Shown: positions 24,856 to 34,951 of the stretch, in pieces | Layout: each line of letters starts with the position of its first letter | Numbering within the stretch: position 1 is the first letter of the stretch | From: Puccinia triticina | Taxonomy: Eukaryota; Basidiomycota; Pucciniomycetes; Pucciniales; Pucciniaceae | Assembly (NCBI RefSeq): GCF_026914185.1 | Contig: NC_070573.1 | Location: 2,148,501 to 2,212,500, forward strand | Reading direction: 5' to 3' | DNA: 64,000 nt | Program-made: the position numbers and the translations under genes | The notes under the pieces: model-generated | Told to the model about the DNA's origin: nothing | The model's input: the letters and a program-made list of their open reading frames with translations, nothing else | Database searches by the model: none

Positions 24856-26085
24856 TTCCATGATATTGGTATTAAAATGATCAAATGGCCTCAAGGGATC
24901 ATGGTGTACCTTGAATGACCTCAAAACCTCCAAATGTAGCAGCCACAATGTGATCAGTTGCCAAATATGACTAATTTGGCAGTTTCTTGGTGTTTCTGCC
25001 ACTATATCTCAGTGCAGCGAGAGAGTTATTCCATGATATTGCTAACAAAATGTTTGCATGCCCTTAAAGATTCATTGTGTACCTTGAATGACCACAAAAC
25101 TCTCAAATGTAGCAGCCACAATGTGATTAGTTGCCAAATATCACTGATTTGGTAGTTTCTTGGTGTTTCTGCCACTATATCTCAGTCCAGCATGGGAGTT
25201 CTTCCATGATATTGGCATAAAAATGATCAAATGGCCTCAAGGGATCATGGTTTGCCTTGAATGACCTCAAAACCTCCAAATGTAGCAGCCACAATGTGAT
25301 CAGTTGCCAAATATGACTAATTTGGTAGTTTTCCTGATGTTTCTGCCACTATATCTCAGCGCAGAATGGGAGTTCTTCCATGATATTGGTACCAAAATGA
25401 TCAAATGCGGTCAAAGATTCACTGTGTACCTTGAACGACCACAAAACCCCCAAATGTAGCAGCCACAATGTGATTAGTTGCCAGATGTGACTAATTTGGT
25501 AGTTCCTTGGTGTTTCTGCCACTATATCCCAGCGCAGAATGAGATTTCTTCCATGACATTGGTACCAAAATGTTCACATGCCCTCAAAGTCTCAATTTGT
25601 ACCTTGAATGACCACAAAACCCCCAAATGTAGCAGCTACAATGCAATCCGTTGCCAAATATCACTAATTTGGTAGTTTCCTGGTGTTTCTCCCACTATAT
25701 CTCAGCGCAGCATGGGAGTTCTTCCATGACATTGGTACCAAAATTTTCCACATGCCCTTAAAGATTCACTTTGTACCTTTAATGACCACAAAACCCCCAA
25801 ATGTAGCAGCTACAATGTGATCGGTTGCCAAATATCACTAATTTGGCAGCTTCTTGGTGTTTCTGCCACTATATCTCAGCGCAGCGTGGGAGTTCTTCCA
25901 TGATATTGGTACAAAAATGATCAAATGGCCTCAACGGATCGTGGTGTACCTTGAATGACCTCAAAACCTCCAAATGTAACAACCACAATGTGATCAGTTA
26001 CCAAATATCACTGATTTGGTAGTCTCCTGGTGTTTCTCCTACTATATCTCAGCGCAGCGTGGGAGTTCTTCCATGATATAAGACA
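24856..26085 (-). repeat. 173-bp satellite array, right arm part 3
   Basis: About seven units in the inverted orientation. The array ends at ATATAAGACACGC, where the terminal segment begins. Confidence 0.95.
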
Positions 26086-26558
26086 CGCTACTCAAATCTG
26101 GTACAAACGTTAAATCAATCTCAGGCCTAGTAGAAATTTAGGATATTGGATATGATGAGTCATATATACAAGCCATTAAATTTGAACAAAATTGTGTAGC
26201 ATGATATATTGAGACTTTTTGGAAAGTAGATTTCAACCCTTCTGCAAGGTTCAAGTCACAATAATTCATGCCTCCCCATTCCTCCTCCCCCCTTCCCCTC
26301 CCTGCCCGACTTAACAGACTATTTTTTCTCAGGAATAATTCATATGAGTATGTAAAAATGACCTATTTGATCTGGCAACAAAATGAAGCTTTTACTATGG
26401 TTGAAAACTAAGAAAGGAGGAAATGAAGAGAAATAGAGTTGATAGAAGGGTTATAATGTTGCAGGAAGGAAACAAATTAAAGAGAAATTTCAAAAAAAAA
26501 AATGATCAATACAATTTGATCAATATATGCCTTCCCAAATTCATCCATGTTTGTAGTG
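26086..26558 (-). repeat. Right terminal inverted repeat of CACTA-1
   Basis: Reverse complement of 8372-8888, ending TCCATGTTTGTAGTG and followed by the AAA target duplication. Confidence 0.88.
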
Positions 26559-26561
26559 AAA

Positions 26562-28094
26562 GGGTAGCAATGCATTTTTGTTTGGACACAGACAGGGCAG
26601 TTTTGGACATTGATCTCGTTTGAGGAGGATGGTACGATGTTGTTCATTTTTAGTAGCAGTTTCAGTGCTTTGAGGCCTAAATGGGAGAAGCGAACGTGGT
26701 AGCCGAAAAGGGAGGATTCAGAAAAGGAAGAGGAAACAGGAATCGAGGAACATCGGCTCACTGGGTTGGATGGCAAATAGTACAGGTTGCCCCGACGATA
26801 TCCGCAGCCAACCAGTGGGCCGGTGAGGTTGAGAGAGGACAAAGAGAAGATATCGCATGAGTCTTTCTTGAAAACCACAGTAAGAACTTGGTCGCATAGG
26901 TTGGCTATTGACAGAAGCGGTTCGTGGAGGGAGGGAACTACTAGAGTTGTGAGGGATATGGAACCATTGATTGGAAGGCGTAGGGTGCCTTTGTGTGAAG
27001 CTTCAACGACGGAGTGATCGGCTAAGTGGACGGGGGTGTTGTTGGTAACCAGATTGTTGACTATCGGGGGTCATTGACATAGAGCATCGGGAGTAAAGAT
27101 TTGGGTCACCGGAGGCTCGCAATTCAGGCGGCGTAGAGAGTGCCGTGACTGCATTCTTTGCAACTACACCAGAGTCCGATCCGGAATAATCTGAGTCATC
27201 TTCATCACCTCGCACTTTGGCATAGCTGTCTAGAGGGGCGGCAGACGTGCGGCCGGCCCGGGTTTGTGGTTTGGAGGACGAGGTTGAGGCGTCTTGTTGT
27301 GATGCCTTCCACCGAGCTTTTTGTGCTGCCTTGTGTTTGGTGATGAGGTTCTTGATGTTGTTGCAGGAATTGAAATCATGCCCATTGCGGTTACATAGTA
27401 GGCACCTCTGGGTTGGTTTTTCCTCTTGCGGTTTAGATTTAGAAGGAAAATGAGACGACTTGACCGGTTTGGGTTTGGTTGAGGAGACTGATATGATCTC
27501 GTTTTGAGATTCTCGACGAACGGCTTTGTTCTTGAGGGCCTTGACGATTGTCTCGGTTTTAACCCCTTCCTGGTTTGTCAACGCGGAAACGCAATGGATC
27601 CAGTCGGGGGGAATTGAGCTCAGTAGGGCAGCAACATGGAAGTTGTCAGGGGTGAGTGGCTTGTCCGGGGTGATGAGTGAATTGAGGCGCTCGTGGGATT
27701 GAGCAAGAGAGTCAATGTGTGCATTGATATTGTCACCGGTCATTCGTGCGTTGACGAGTTTCTGGATCCAGTAGACTCGGCCTTCAGTGGACGAGTCTTG
27801 ATGAGATTTTGAGAGTGCTCCCCACATACCTGCGGCATCGTTGGCATGTTCGCGGAAGTATCAAAGATTGCTTCGATCAACTATCTGTACTAGGATTGCA
27901 CAGACAGTGTCGTTGTTGTCTTCCCAGGTGGCTGGTTGGGCTGACGGTTCCATCGAGGTGAGAACGTAGCAAACCTTAGCCGATTTAAAGACATGATTAA
28001 CGACCGGCTTCTAGTCTAGGTAGTTTGACTGTGGGCCTGGAGCTTCAAGAACGGGAAGTCGGGCGGTGGAGATTTTGGGAGAGGTCGAGGACAT
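26562..28094 (-). pseudogene. Copia-1 gag, protease and pre-integrase, disrupted
   Basis: Gag starts near 28094 and carries an in-frame TAG (~28015) and a TGA (~27857). It includes the usual copia gag segment (AGMWGALSKSHQD) and a zinc knuckle (CLLCNRNGHDFNSC). The protease motif that reads DSGC in copia-3 here reads YSRC, so the active-site Asp and Gly are lost. A frameshift near 27085 follows, then the pre-integrase (GNLYYLPSN, FSHLGLKALK, CPVCVQTKMHC). It stops at 26562, where the CACTA-type element is inserted. Confidence 0.88.
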
Positions 28095-28258
28095 TGAGTT
28101 TGGTTTGATGTCAAGAGTTACTTGAGCGGGGATATCTTTTGAGGGGTTGGTTTCAAAAGACACGATACCCGAGACGGAGTGTAAATAGGTGATCCGGCCT
28201 AATTTACGAGAGTCCTTGAAGTCGCGTATTAGCTGGGAGCTAATCTGGGCTCATAACC

Positions 28259-28520
28259 TGATGAGCGAGACAGGGACTGAGGGCGAGTGGAATGTGAGCA
28301 GAATGGATTGCATAAGTGAGACATAGACATGATGGGAAACATGAGAGAAGAAGAAGAGAGAAATGAGAAGGGAATATACCTGAGGGCGAGTGGAATGTGA
28401 GCAGAATGGATGAGGAATCCATTCTGTCACCGGCAGCTCCTCAGGTATAGTACTCTATGTGTGACACCTGTGCAACAGGTATGTAGCATCTGTGAAAGGG
28501 GCTAGAGGCCTAGCTCAACA
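28259..28520 (-). repeat. Copia-1 5' LTR (262 bp)
   Basis: On the minus strand it reads TGTTGAGCTAGGCC...CGCTCATCA and is followed by the primer-site motif GGTTATGAGCC. It contains a 31-bp direct repeat (CTGAGGGCGAGTGGAATGTG...) at about 28277 and 28381. It resembles the solo LTR at 45673-46035 in its ends. Confidence 0.8.
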
Positions 28521-28710
28521 GATGGCCATCAAAGAAAGGATCAGTCTCAATGTTTCCAATTGTAGAGTGGGAGCAAAAACTTCCTCATAATTGACTCCTT
28601 GCACCTGTGTGTAACCCATTGCCACCAGGCGTGCCTTGAGTTTTTGGATAGTTTTATCTGCCTGTCGCTTCAACTTAAACACCCATTTGGATTTGATAAT
28701 CTTGTGTTTA
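28521..28710 (-). pseudogene. Fragment of another copia reverse transcriptase
   Basis: It encodes KIIKSKWVFKLKRQ...LKARLVAMGYTQVQG...EVFAPTLQLETLRLILSL, the start of a copia reverse transcriptase. The fragment is cut at 28520 by the copia-1 LTR and at 28711 by a CACTA-type terminus, so it predates both. Confidence 0.88.
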
Positions 28711-29108
28711 CACCACAAACATGGATGAATTTGGGAAGGCATATATTGATCAATATGGCATGTATTGATCTTTTTTTTTTTTTGAAATTTCTCTTTAATT
28801 TTTTTCCTTCCTGCGACATTATAACCCTTCTATCATTTCTCTTTCTCTTGATTTTTGACCATAGTAAAAGCTTCATTTTGTTGCCAGATCAAATAGTTCA
28901 TTTTTACATACTCATATGAATTATTCCTGAGAAAAAATAGTCTGTTAAGTCAGGCAGGGAGGGGGAGGGAGGAGGAGGAATGGGGAGGCATGAATTATTG
29001 TCACTTGAACCTTGCAAAAGTGTTGAAATCTACTTTCCAAAAAAAAAAACCAATCAGTCTCAAGATATCATGCTACATCAATTTTGTTCAAATTTAATGG
29101 CTTGTATA
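28711..29108 (+). repeat. Terminus of a second CACTA-type element (CACTA-2)
   Basis: It starts CACCACAAACATGGATGAAT, the CACTA-1 terminus with CACTA changed to CACCA, and follows the CACTA-1 terminal segment for ~400 bp including the T and A runs. Preceded by TTA, a possible target duplication. The opposite end was not found, so the element is truncated or extends into rearranged sequence to the right. Confidence 0.78.
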
Positions 29109-29229
29109 TACCAATATATTTAATGGGTCAACTGATGTTATCCCAAAATCTGAGGTTCAGAATTTTTTAAACCTAAAGAGATTGATTGAGTCTGGTTGGT
29201 TTGAAACTATCCCCTAAAATTATCAGGCA

Positions 29230-30505
29230 GTGTCTTTTGTGCTTCTGCCACTGTGTCTCAAGCAGGGCTAAAATTTATTTCATGATATTGGTACCATGAG
29301 GATCAGCAATATCTGAACAATAATTTGAGAAATATTTGGTCTATGAAAGTCCCAAAATGTTGCAGTTACAGTCTGACCAGTGTGAAATATTGCCTAATTG
29401 GTTGGTTTTGTTGTGTTTCTACAACTATATCTCAACTAGCAATGGGGATGAATTCATGATATTGGTACCATAATGATGGGAAAATTTGAAAGATTAATTT
29501 AGGAAGGCTTTTTGCCTCTGAACATCTCCCAATGTAGCAGCCCCATTTAATCAGTCAGGAACTATTGCCTCATTTTTTGTGTTTCTGCCATTATATCTCA
29601 AACAGGAATGTTGATTATTCAATGATATTGGTACCAGAAAGTTCATCGATTTGCAAAGAGTATTTTGGTGTAGCTTTCATGGATTAAAATCCCAAAACCG
29701 AGCGGCTAAAGTCTGATTAGTCTCAAAATATTGCTTAATTGGGTATTTTTTGGTGTTTCTGCCACTGTATCTCAACCCGCAATGGGAATGATTTCATGAT
29801 ATTGATACCATTATGATAAAAGATTTTGAGAGATTGTTTTGGGTCAGCTCTTGCCCACGAAAAACCCAAAATGTGGCAGCTACAGTCTCATGGGTCTCAA
29901 AATATCACCAAATTGGGGTTTTCTTTGTGTTTCTGCCACTGTATCTCAACCGGGAATGGTGGTTATTTGATGATATTAGGACCAGAATACTGTTATTTTG
30001 GTATAGCTTTCATGGATGGAAATGCCCAAAAGCAGCTGCTATAGTCTGATTAGTCTCAAAATATTGCTTAATTGGGTATTTTTTGGTGTTTCTGCCACTG
30101 TATCTCAACCCGCAATGGGAATGATTTCATGATATTGATACCATTATGATAAAAGATTTTGAGAGATTGTTTTGGGTCAGCTCTTGCCCACGAAAAACCC
30201 AAAATGTGGCAGCTACAGTCTCATGGGTCTCAAAATATCACCAAATTGGGGTTTTCTTTGTGTTTCTGCCACTGTATCTCAACCGGGAATGGTGGTTATT
30301 TGATGATATTAGGACAGGAATATTGTTATTTTGTTATAGCTTTCATGGATGGAAATGCCCAAAAGCAGCTGCTATGAATAGTGCCTCTGGCAGTATGAAT
30401 AGTGCCTCTGGCACTATAGTCTGATTAGTCTCAAAATATTGCTTAATTGGGTATTTTTTGGTGTTTCTGCCACTGTATCTCAACCTGCAATGGGAATGAT
30501 TTCAT
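29230..30505 (-). repeat. Diverged 173-bp satellite, family 2
   Basis: About eight units of 158-201 bp (mostly 173-175) share GGTGTTTCTGCCACTGTATC and TTTCATGATATTG with the CACTA-1 satellite but are otherwise well diverged. Two consecutive units (29813-30049) are repeated almost exactly at 30146-30377, a 333-bp higher-order repeat. A 21-bp duplication (ATGAATAGTGCCTCTGGCA) is inserted near 30374-30416. The array is cut at 30518 by a Helitron 3' end. Confidence 0.88.
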
Positions 30506-30518
30506 GATATTGATAACA

Positions 30519-30545
30519 CTAGAGGCCAAGGCGGCTGCGCGCCGC
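30519..30545 (-). terminator. Helitron A 3' end: hairpin plus CTAG
   Basis: Minus strand: GCGGC-GCGCA-GCCGC hairpin, 8-nt spacer CTTGGCCT, then CTAG followed by T. Helitrons end in a short GC hairpin about 10 nt before CTRR and insert between A and T. The spacer and stem are identical at 34927-34951. Confidence 0.75.
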
Positions 30546-31170
30546 TGCGGGGTCTCAAGAAAAATAGTTGTGTTGCTGCAACAGTATATAATTGCCAAAA
30601 CCACTGGGAAACCCAGAATCAATTCTGCAATCTCCACAATCAATGAAGAAGTTTTCCCCATGTTGTTTGTGTATTTATGTAAAAAGTTATATGGTTTGCT
30701 GTCATTAAAAATTATGTCAAGCCTTTCCTTATCACCACTTGCTTCTTCAAACTCAAAGTTGTACAAACATTGAGCACAGCCCACACTCATCTTCATCTCA
30801 ATCAGGTCACAATGCAAGCACCACCTACGGATCAATGAATTGATTTTGCAAAGGATGGGGGACATAGCTCAATTGTCCACTTGATCCATTCATTCTACGG
30901 AAGGCGGGTTGATTTTTTTATTGATTTTCAACAAATCAGTGAACGCAAGTGTTTGAGGATTGGTATAACAAAATTCTAAATTAATTAATTGTTGAGGACA
31001 ATAGATCATTTTCAGTTAGACGGCAGTAAAAAACAAATTTAATGATGATTGAACATGTGTTGACCAGTTTATTCACCACCGGGATCACAAATCCCAGGCG
31101 CAGTTTTTGTAATGAACAAGGACAGCGGAGGACCGAGTGGAGAAGGGAGCAAGCAGTGGGAGAGAGAAGG
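30546..31170. other. Helitron A interior, 3' of the captured genes
   Basis: A minus-strand frame begins with ATG at 30865 and runs through the Helitron end into the satellite (140 codons, of which ~115 lie inside the Helitron). It contains CLHCDLIEMKMSVGCAQC, suggestive of a zinc-binding pattern, but I do not recognise a family. Otherwise nothing. Confidence 0.3.
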
Positions 31171-33889
31171 TCAAGAAGACTTGCGGCCGGGGGAGCGCGA
31201 TGCTGCGGGAGCAGGAGACGGAGTGGCGACAAGGAAGTGATCCGCGGGTTTGGCGGGCGAGAGGAGGGGCGATTTGGGGCCAACAGCAGCGACGGGGGTC
31301 CGAGCGGCGGTTCTGATAGTCTTCGCGGGGCTGGGCGAGGGCGTGCCGGAGGAAGAGGACCACAGGGTGCCAGCGCCGTCGCCTCCCGCCGCCGTAGGAG
31401 TCCGGCCCTTGCTGCCCATGCCAACGCCCGACCCGCTGCGCACCAGCGTGCTTCCCCCTGCGCCCGCACTTGTCATCACGTTGCTACTGCTACTGGGCCC
31501 CGCGCTGGTCATCGGGGGCAGGCCAACCTCCTCGGCCAGCTTCTTGTACGCTGTCCCAGAACCCACGGGTCAGCCAGAACAACAAAAAAAGAGGGGGGCT
31601 GGGAGAGGGAAGCGTACCAGGGATGTGCTGGACGCGCAAGGTGACGAGCATGTCTTTGACCTTCTCGGCCATCGCGGGCCTCCGGGAGCCCTCGAGGGCG
31701 GCAGCGGGTCCGGCAAGAGTTTTGGAGATGAGGGCCACGCCATGGGCTTGGTCTGCGAGGATCTCCTCGAGCACTTGTTTCCTGGGGCCGGAGAAGATGG
31801 CGTCAAGCAGGATGGTGGAGGCGGCGGGGTCGAAGTTCTGGTTGATGATCCTGAGCACGGTGACGGGGGCAAGTTTGTGGGTGCACAGGTGGGCGAGATG
31901 CAGGCGCGGGGCTAGCAGCCGATATCTCCCCGGGAGCCCCCACAAGTCGAGCAGCCAGGTCAGCAGTAAGGTCCCGTTCGGGTTCGTGGCCAGCGGGATC
32001 GAGTTTAGGATCACCACGATCGCGACTCGTTTGATTTCGAGCGGCAAGGCGTGCTTGGAGGTGCGGACGGAGCGGGCGCCGAAGCGGGTCTGGGCAACCT
32101 CCCAACACCGATGGACGATCGCATTAAACACAAAGTCGTTGTGTGTAGGGCGCGCCGAAGCGCAGACAGCATTGCCTCACGTAGTTGCCAAGAGAGTCGA
32201 GCAGGAGCGGGGGGCCGAAGGGACGCAGGTTCTGGGAGATCAGCCGCATCTCCTCGGCGCTGCTCGCACATTTGATCATCTTCTGCGCCGCCCTGGTCCC
32301 GTTCTTGTGGCAGCCGATGATCGCCAGATGGGGCGCATAGCGTTCGAGCATGAGCATCTTGATCGGGTGCGAGCATTCTTGAAGAGCTTCTGGGCCAATG
32401 TAGTCCGAGGAGAGGTAGATGATCTGCTCGAGCAGCTCGCTCGCGATCTGGCCCAGGCCCATCTCTTCCTGGCTGAGCGTGTTGGAGTCGAACCGTTTGC
32501 GGATTTCTCTCAATTGGGCCGGGTCGGAGACCGCACTGACCAGTCTTTGGTGCGGGTCCAGCTGGTTGGTCGGCGGCGGGACGGTGGTGTAGTAGGTCAC
32601 TGGCGGACGGAACTCGGCCGCCGCCAGCTGCTGGTCCTTCTCCTCGTACTGCTGGTGCTGCTTCTCATCTTCCGTCATCGGCTCAAGAGAGAGCTCTTTC
32701 AGCAGGAGTTGCATCTCCGTCATCGGAGGCAGAGGGGCTGTGCATGTTGTCAAGCCGGCTTTGCGGTCGAGCGAGGTGCCGCCGGACTCGTTAGCGACCA
32801 TTGCGGTGGGGACCAGGGGGAAGCCAGCAGCCGTGTTCGGGATGCTCCCGCCCAGGGGAAGCCCGTTGAGCGCATGGATCCCATTGGGAATGAAGCTCAT
32901 GGCCAGGTTGGAGCAGTAGTCCTGGATGCTGCCACTCAAGATCTGCTGGTCGAGCGAGACGGCCGAGGCGCCTTTGATCCGGGCAAGGGTCTCGTAGGCA
33001 AGCTGTTGCTGGGCCAGCTGCTGGTCTTGTGACAGCCCGTCGAGTTGGCCCGAGGGCAAGAAGGTGCCAGGGGCTTTGACCGGAACGTTGGCGTAACCAA
33101 TCTTGACTGCGCCCACTTCACTGCCAAGAATCCCTCGTCCACTGAGAGCTTTGCGGGCGCGGACGGCATCATCAAGATGTTCAAAGTTGATGACTGGAAA
33201 AACAAGTCAGCACGAGATAGAAACACAGCAGCTGGCAGGTTGGGAGCACTCACATCCGCAATTCTTATGCAACAGAACACGGACTGATTTGATGGCGCCG
33301 TAGGGAGAGAAGATGTCCATGAGCAGATTAGTAGTAGTTTGGGAGGGGATGCTGCCGACCCAGAGGGCGCGGGTGGGGCTAGACTGGAGGACGGGGTCGC
33401 CGTTAGGGCCGAGCATGACGCCGCCGACGCTAGTGAAGCCTGCAGGGCTGGGACAGAGGTTGTTGATCTGGGTGGAGGAGACGATGCCATTGGGCCCGGG
33501 GATGTTGGTGAGGGAGAGCATCATCATTGCTTGCGAGAGCCCGTTCACCAAGCCTCCTCCTGCTCCTGCTCCTCTGCTGCTGCTGCCGGCTCGGGCACTC
33601 CCGATCGGCGTCGTCAGAAGGGTTGCGGGCGTTTGCGGGGCTGATTCGGGCTTGCCAAAGCCAATCCGGATGCACGTCGGCCCGTTCTTGAGGTTGATCT
33701 GGTCCTCCAATTGGTTCACGATGTGGTCCTTGGCATGCACTGCATCATGGATCGACAGGAAGTTGATGAACCCGCATTCCTGGTGACCCCAAAATAAAGA
33801 AGTTAGTATTGGTTGAAGGGGAAAGGGGAAGAAAGCGACTTACTTTGTCCGGCAGCAGATGCAGGCTCTTGATGGGGCTGATACCAGGT
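31171..33889 (-). pseudogene. RRM/Pumilio-family RNA-binding protein (Jsn1/Puf1-Puf2 type), 5'-truncated and frameshifted
   Basis: Exons: 33844-33889, 33254-33779, about 32140-33193, 31618-~32135 and 31171-31550. Introns (60-67 bp) lie at 33780-33843, 33194-33253 and 31551-31617. The product has the end of a first RRM (KSLHLLPDKECGFINFL), a second RRM (RALWVGSIPS ... KNCGFINFE), then Pumilio-type repeats (FDSNTLSQEEMG, LLDSLGNYVRQCCLRFGAP, NDFVFNAIVHRCWEVAQTRFGARSVR) and a Ser/Pro tail. Such proteins bind mRNA 3' UTRs and control stability or localisation. A net +1 change near 32135-32145 breaks the frame between two repeats, and the first exons are missing. The large plus-strand frames here are antisense shadows. 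Confidence 0.85.
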
Positions 33890-34316
33890 CTCCGGTGCCA
33901 TGAGAGATGAGAATGCTATTGTTGCTGGTGGTGGTGATTATGTTGGAGGAGGAGGAGGCACAAAGGTCTTGCCAAGAGATGTCAGCGCGCATGATAGAGG
34001 CAAAGGCGGCGCTGTGGAGCCGGTTGATGATCCGCTGGCCTGTGATGTGCATGAGGATGATTCGGAAACTGTTAGGGCCTGAGCCAACAAGGAACAGGCC
34101 GGTGAGCAGGCCGACGACGGTGGGCAGGGAGCTCAAGAAGGCGCTGAGCTGTTTGGGGCTGGTGAACATGTTGATGAACCGGCCCCACAGGAAGGACTTT
34201 GACAGAATGACGGTCGATGAGATGGCCAGGAGGCCGCCGGCGATTGACAGCATCTGTGAATCTGGCCTGGCCAGTGGGTTGAGTCGCCGGAGGTCCGAGA
34301 TCATGGCTTTTTTTGG
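33890..34316 (-). pseudogene. ABC transporter fragment (Mdl1/ABCB10-like), N-terminal membrane domain
   Basis: The minus-strand frame encodes MISDLRRLNPLARPDSQ, then hydrophobic segments (LSIAGGLLAISSTVILS, LPTVVGLLTGLFLVGSG) and the hallmark RIINRLHSAAFASIMRADISW ... HGTGDLVS of mitochondrial half-size ABC exporters. It ends exactly at TGDLVS, where the coding sequence changes, over a few shared bases, to the RRM of the Pumilio-type gene. The ATP-binding domain is absent. Two unrelated genes joined in one orientation fit capture by a Helitron. Confidence 0.8.
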
Positions 34317-34926
34317 GTGTTGCTGTCGTTGCTGTTACTGATGGTTTTTGGGGTTGGCTGCTGGTCAGAAGGGTGTGAGTTTTGAATGAGTGGGATGGCC
34401 GCGCCGCACTCACATCAAGGAAAAGGTGAAGCTGTTGAGTTGTAGTCAGTGCCGCGTCAGATATACATCAGGGGTGTGGCGGTGGCGTTGTTGTCAAGAA
34501 GCATGCAGGGCGGAGTTGAGGCAAGCTTGCTGGTGGAACGCATATAAAAGGGGGTGCCCTTGTGTGTTCGGATAATCCCCCAGGCGTCCTCTGCCGCTGT
34601 ACTTCCAGCGTGCGGTTTGTCCTCAACCCCCTCCGCTGTTGCACTTGCACAGTTTGAGGGGCTCTACTTGGTGGCCCCCCTTTGCATAATGCCTTCAATG
34701 CGGCGCGCTGGGGGCCATCCACCCACTATTTTAACCCCTGCTAGACAGGGATGGATAGTGGGTCCAGTTTGTGATGTTTGGATTTTGTGTTTAGAAGGCT
34801 TGTTTTTGTAATTGGTTTTTTTGAAAGAGGGAACCCTTGCATTTTTTTTTTGTAATTTGGTTGATTTGTAGGGGGAACCCTTGATCTTTGTTTCTGTGTT
34901 TCTCTGGCTTTAATAAACTTGGATTA
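34317..34926. other. Region between ABC fragment and Helitron B end
   Basis: No gene recognised. It includes TATAAAAGGGGGTG near 34542 and TTTAATAAACTTGGAT at 34909-34924, which recurs at about 46616-46632 and contains an AATAAA signal. It could be promoter and 3' UTR pieces of captured genes. Confidence 0.3.
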
Positions 34927-34951
34927 CTAGAGGCCAAGGCGGCTTTGCCGC
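34927..34951 (-). terminator. Helitron B 3' end: hairpin plus CTAG
   Basis: Minus strand: GCGGC-AAA-GCCGC, spacer CTTGGCCT, CTAG, then T. Same family as Helitron A. A Helitron on the minus strand would extend to the right; a Helitron protein remnant on that strand lies at 39729-40873. Confidence 0.72.

Larger units (their letters stand above)
8372..26558. mobile_element. 18.2-kb non-autonomous CACTA-type element, palindromic satellite body
   Basis: The ends are perfect inverted repeats starting CACTACAAACATGGATGAAT, flanked by AAA at 8369-8371 and 26559-26561. A CACTA start with 3-bp target duplication is the signature of the CACTA (EnSpm/CMC) superfamily. No transposase gene is present. The layout is: terminal segment 8372-8888, satellite array 8889-12495, centre 12496-12752, inverted array 12753-26085, terminal segment 26086-26558. 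Two later LTR elements (15487-21498 and 21892-24850) sit in the right arm; without them the element is about 9.2 kb. Transposition would need a transposase supplied from elsewhere. Confidence 0.85.
6270..28520 (-). mobile_element. Copia-1 retrotransposon, split by an 18-kb CACTA-type insertion
   Basis: The 5' LTR is at 28259-28520, gag starts near 28094, pre-integrase ends at 26562, and integrase plus reverse transcriptase follow from 8371 to 6270. The RNase H end and 3' LTR are missing. The reading frame is continuous across the junction if the CACTA-type element and one copy of its target duplication are disregarded, so copia-1 was present before that insertion. Confidence 0.88.
30519..34926 (-). 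mobile_element. Helitron A with captured gene fragments (5' end not located)
   Basis: The 3' end at 30519-30545 is a Helitron end on the minus strand and lies in a satellite unit. To the right are fragments of two unrelated genes, both on the minus strand like the Helitron. I could not identify the 5' TC end; the right limit given is simply the next Helitron 3' end. The element carries no Rep/helicase gene, so it would be non-autonomous. Confidence 0.55.

Noticed and set aside
8889..26085. Tandem arrays considered as CRISPR or centromere
   Set aside because: Units are adjacent without spacers, so not CRISPR. The arrays are bounded by transposon termini with a target duplication, so not a centromere.
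28501..28520. CTAGAGGCC resembling the Helitron end
   Set aside because: It lacks the hairpin and spacer and lies inside the copia-1 LTR as part of a short palindrome.
31470..33032. 520-codon plus-strand ORF
   Set aside because: It is antisense to the Pumilio-family exons, whose domains and splice sites are clear on the minus strand. High G+C keeps the opposite frame open.
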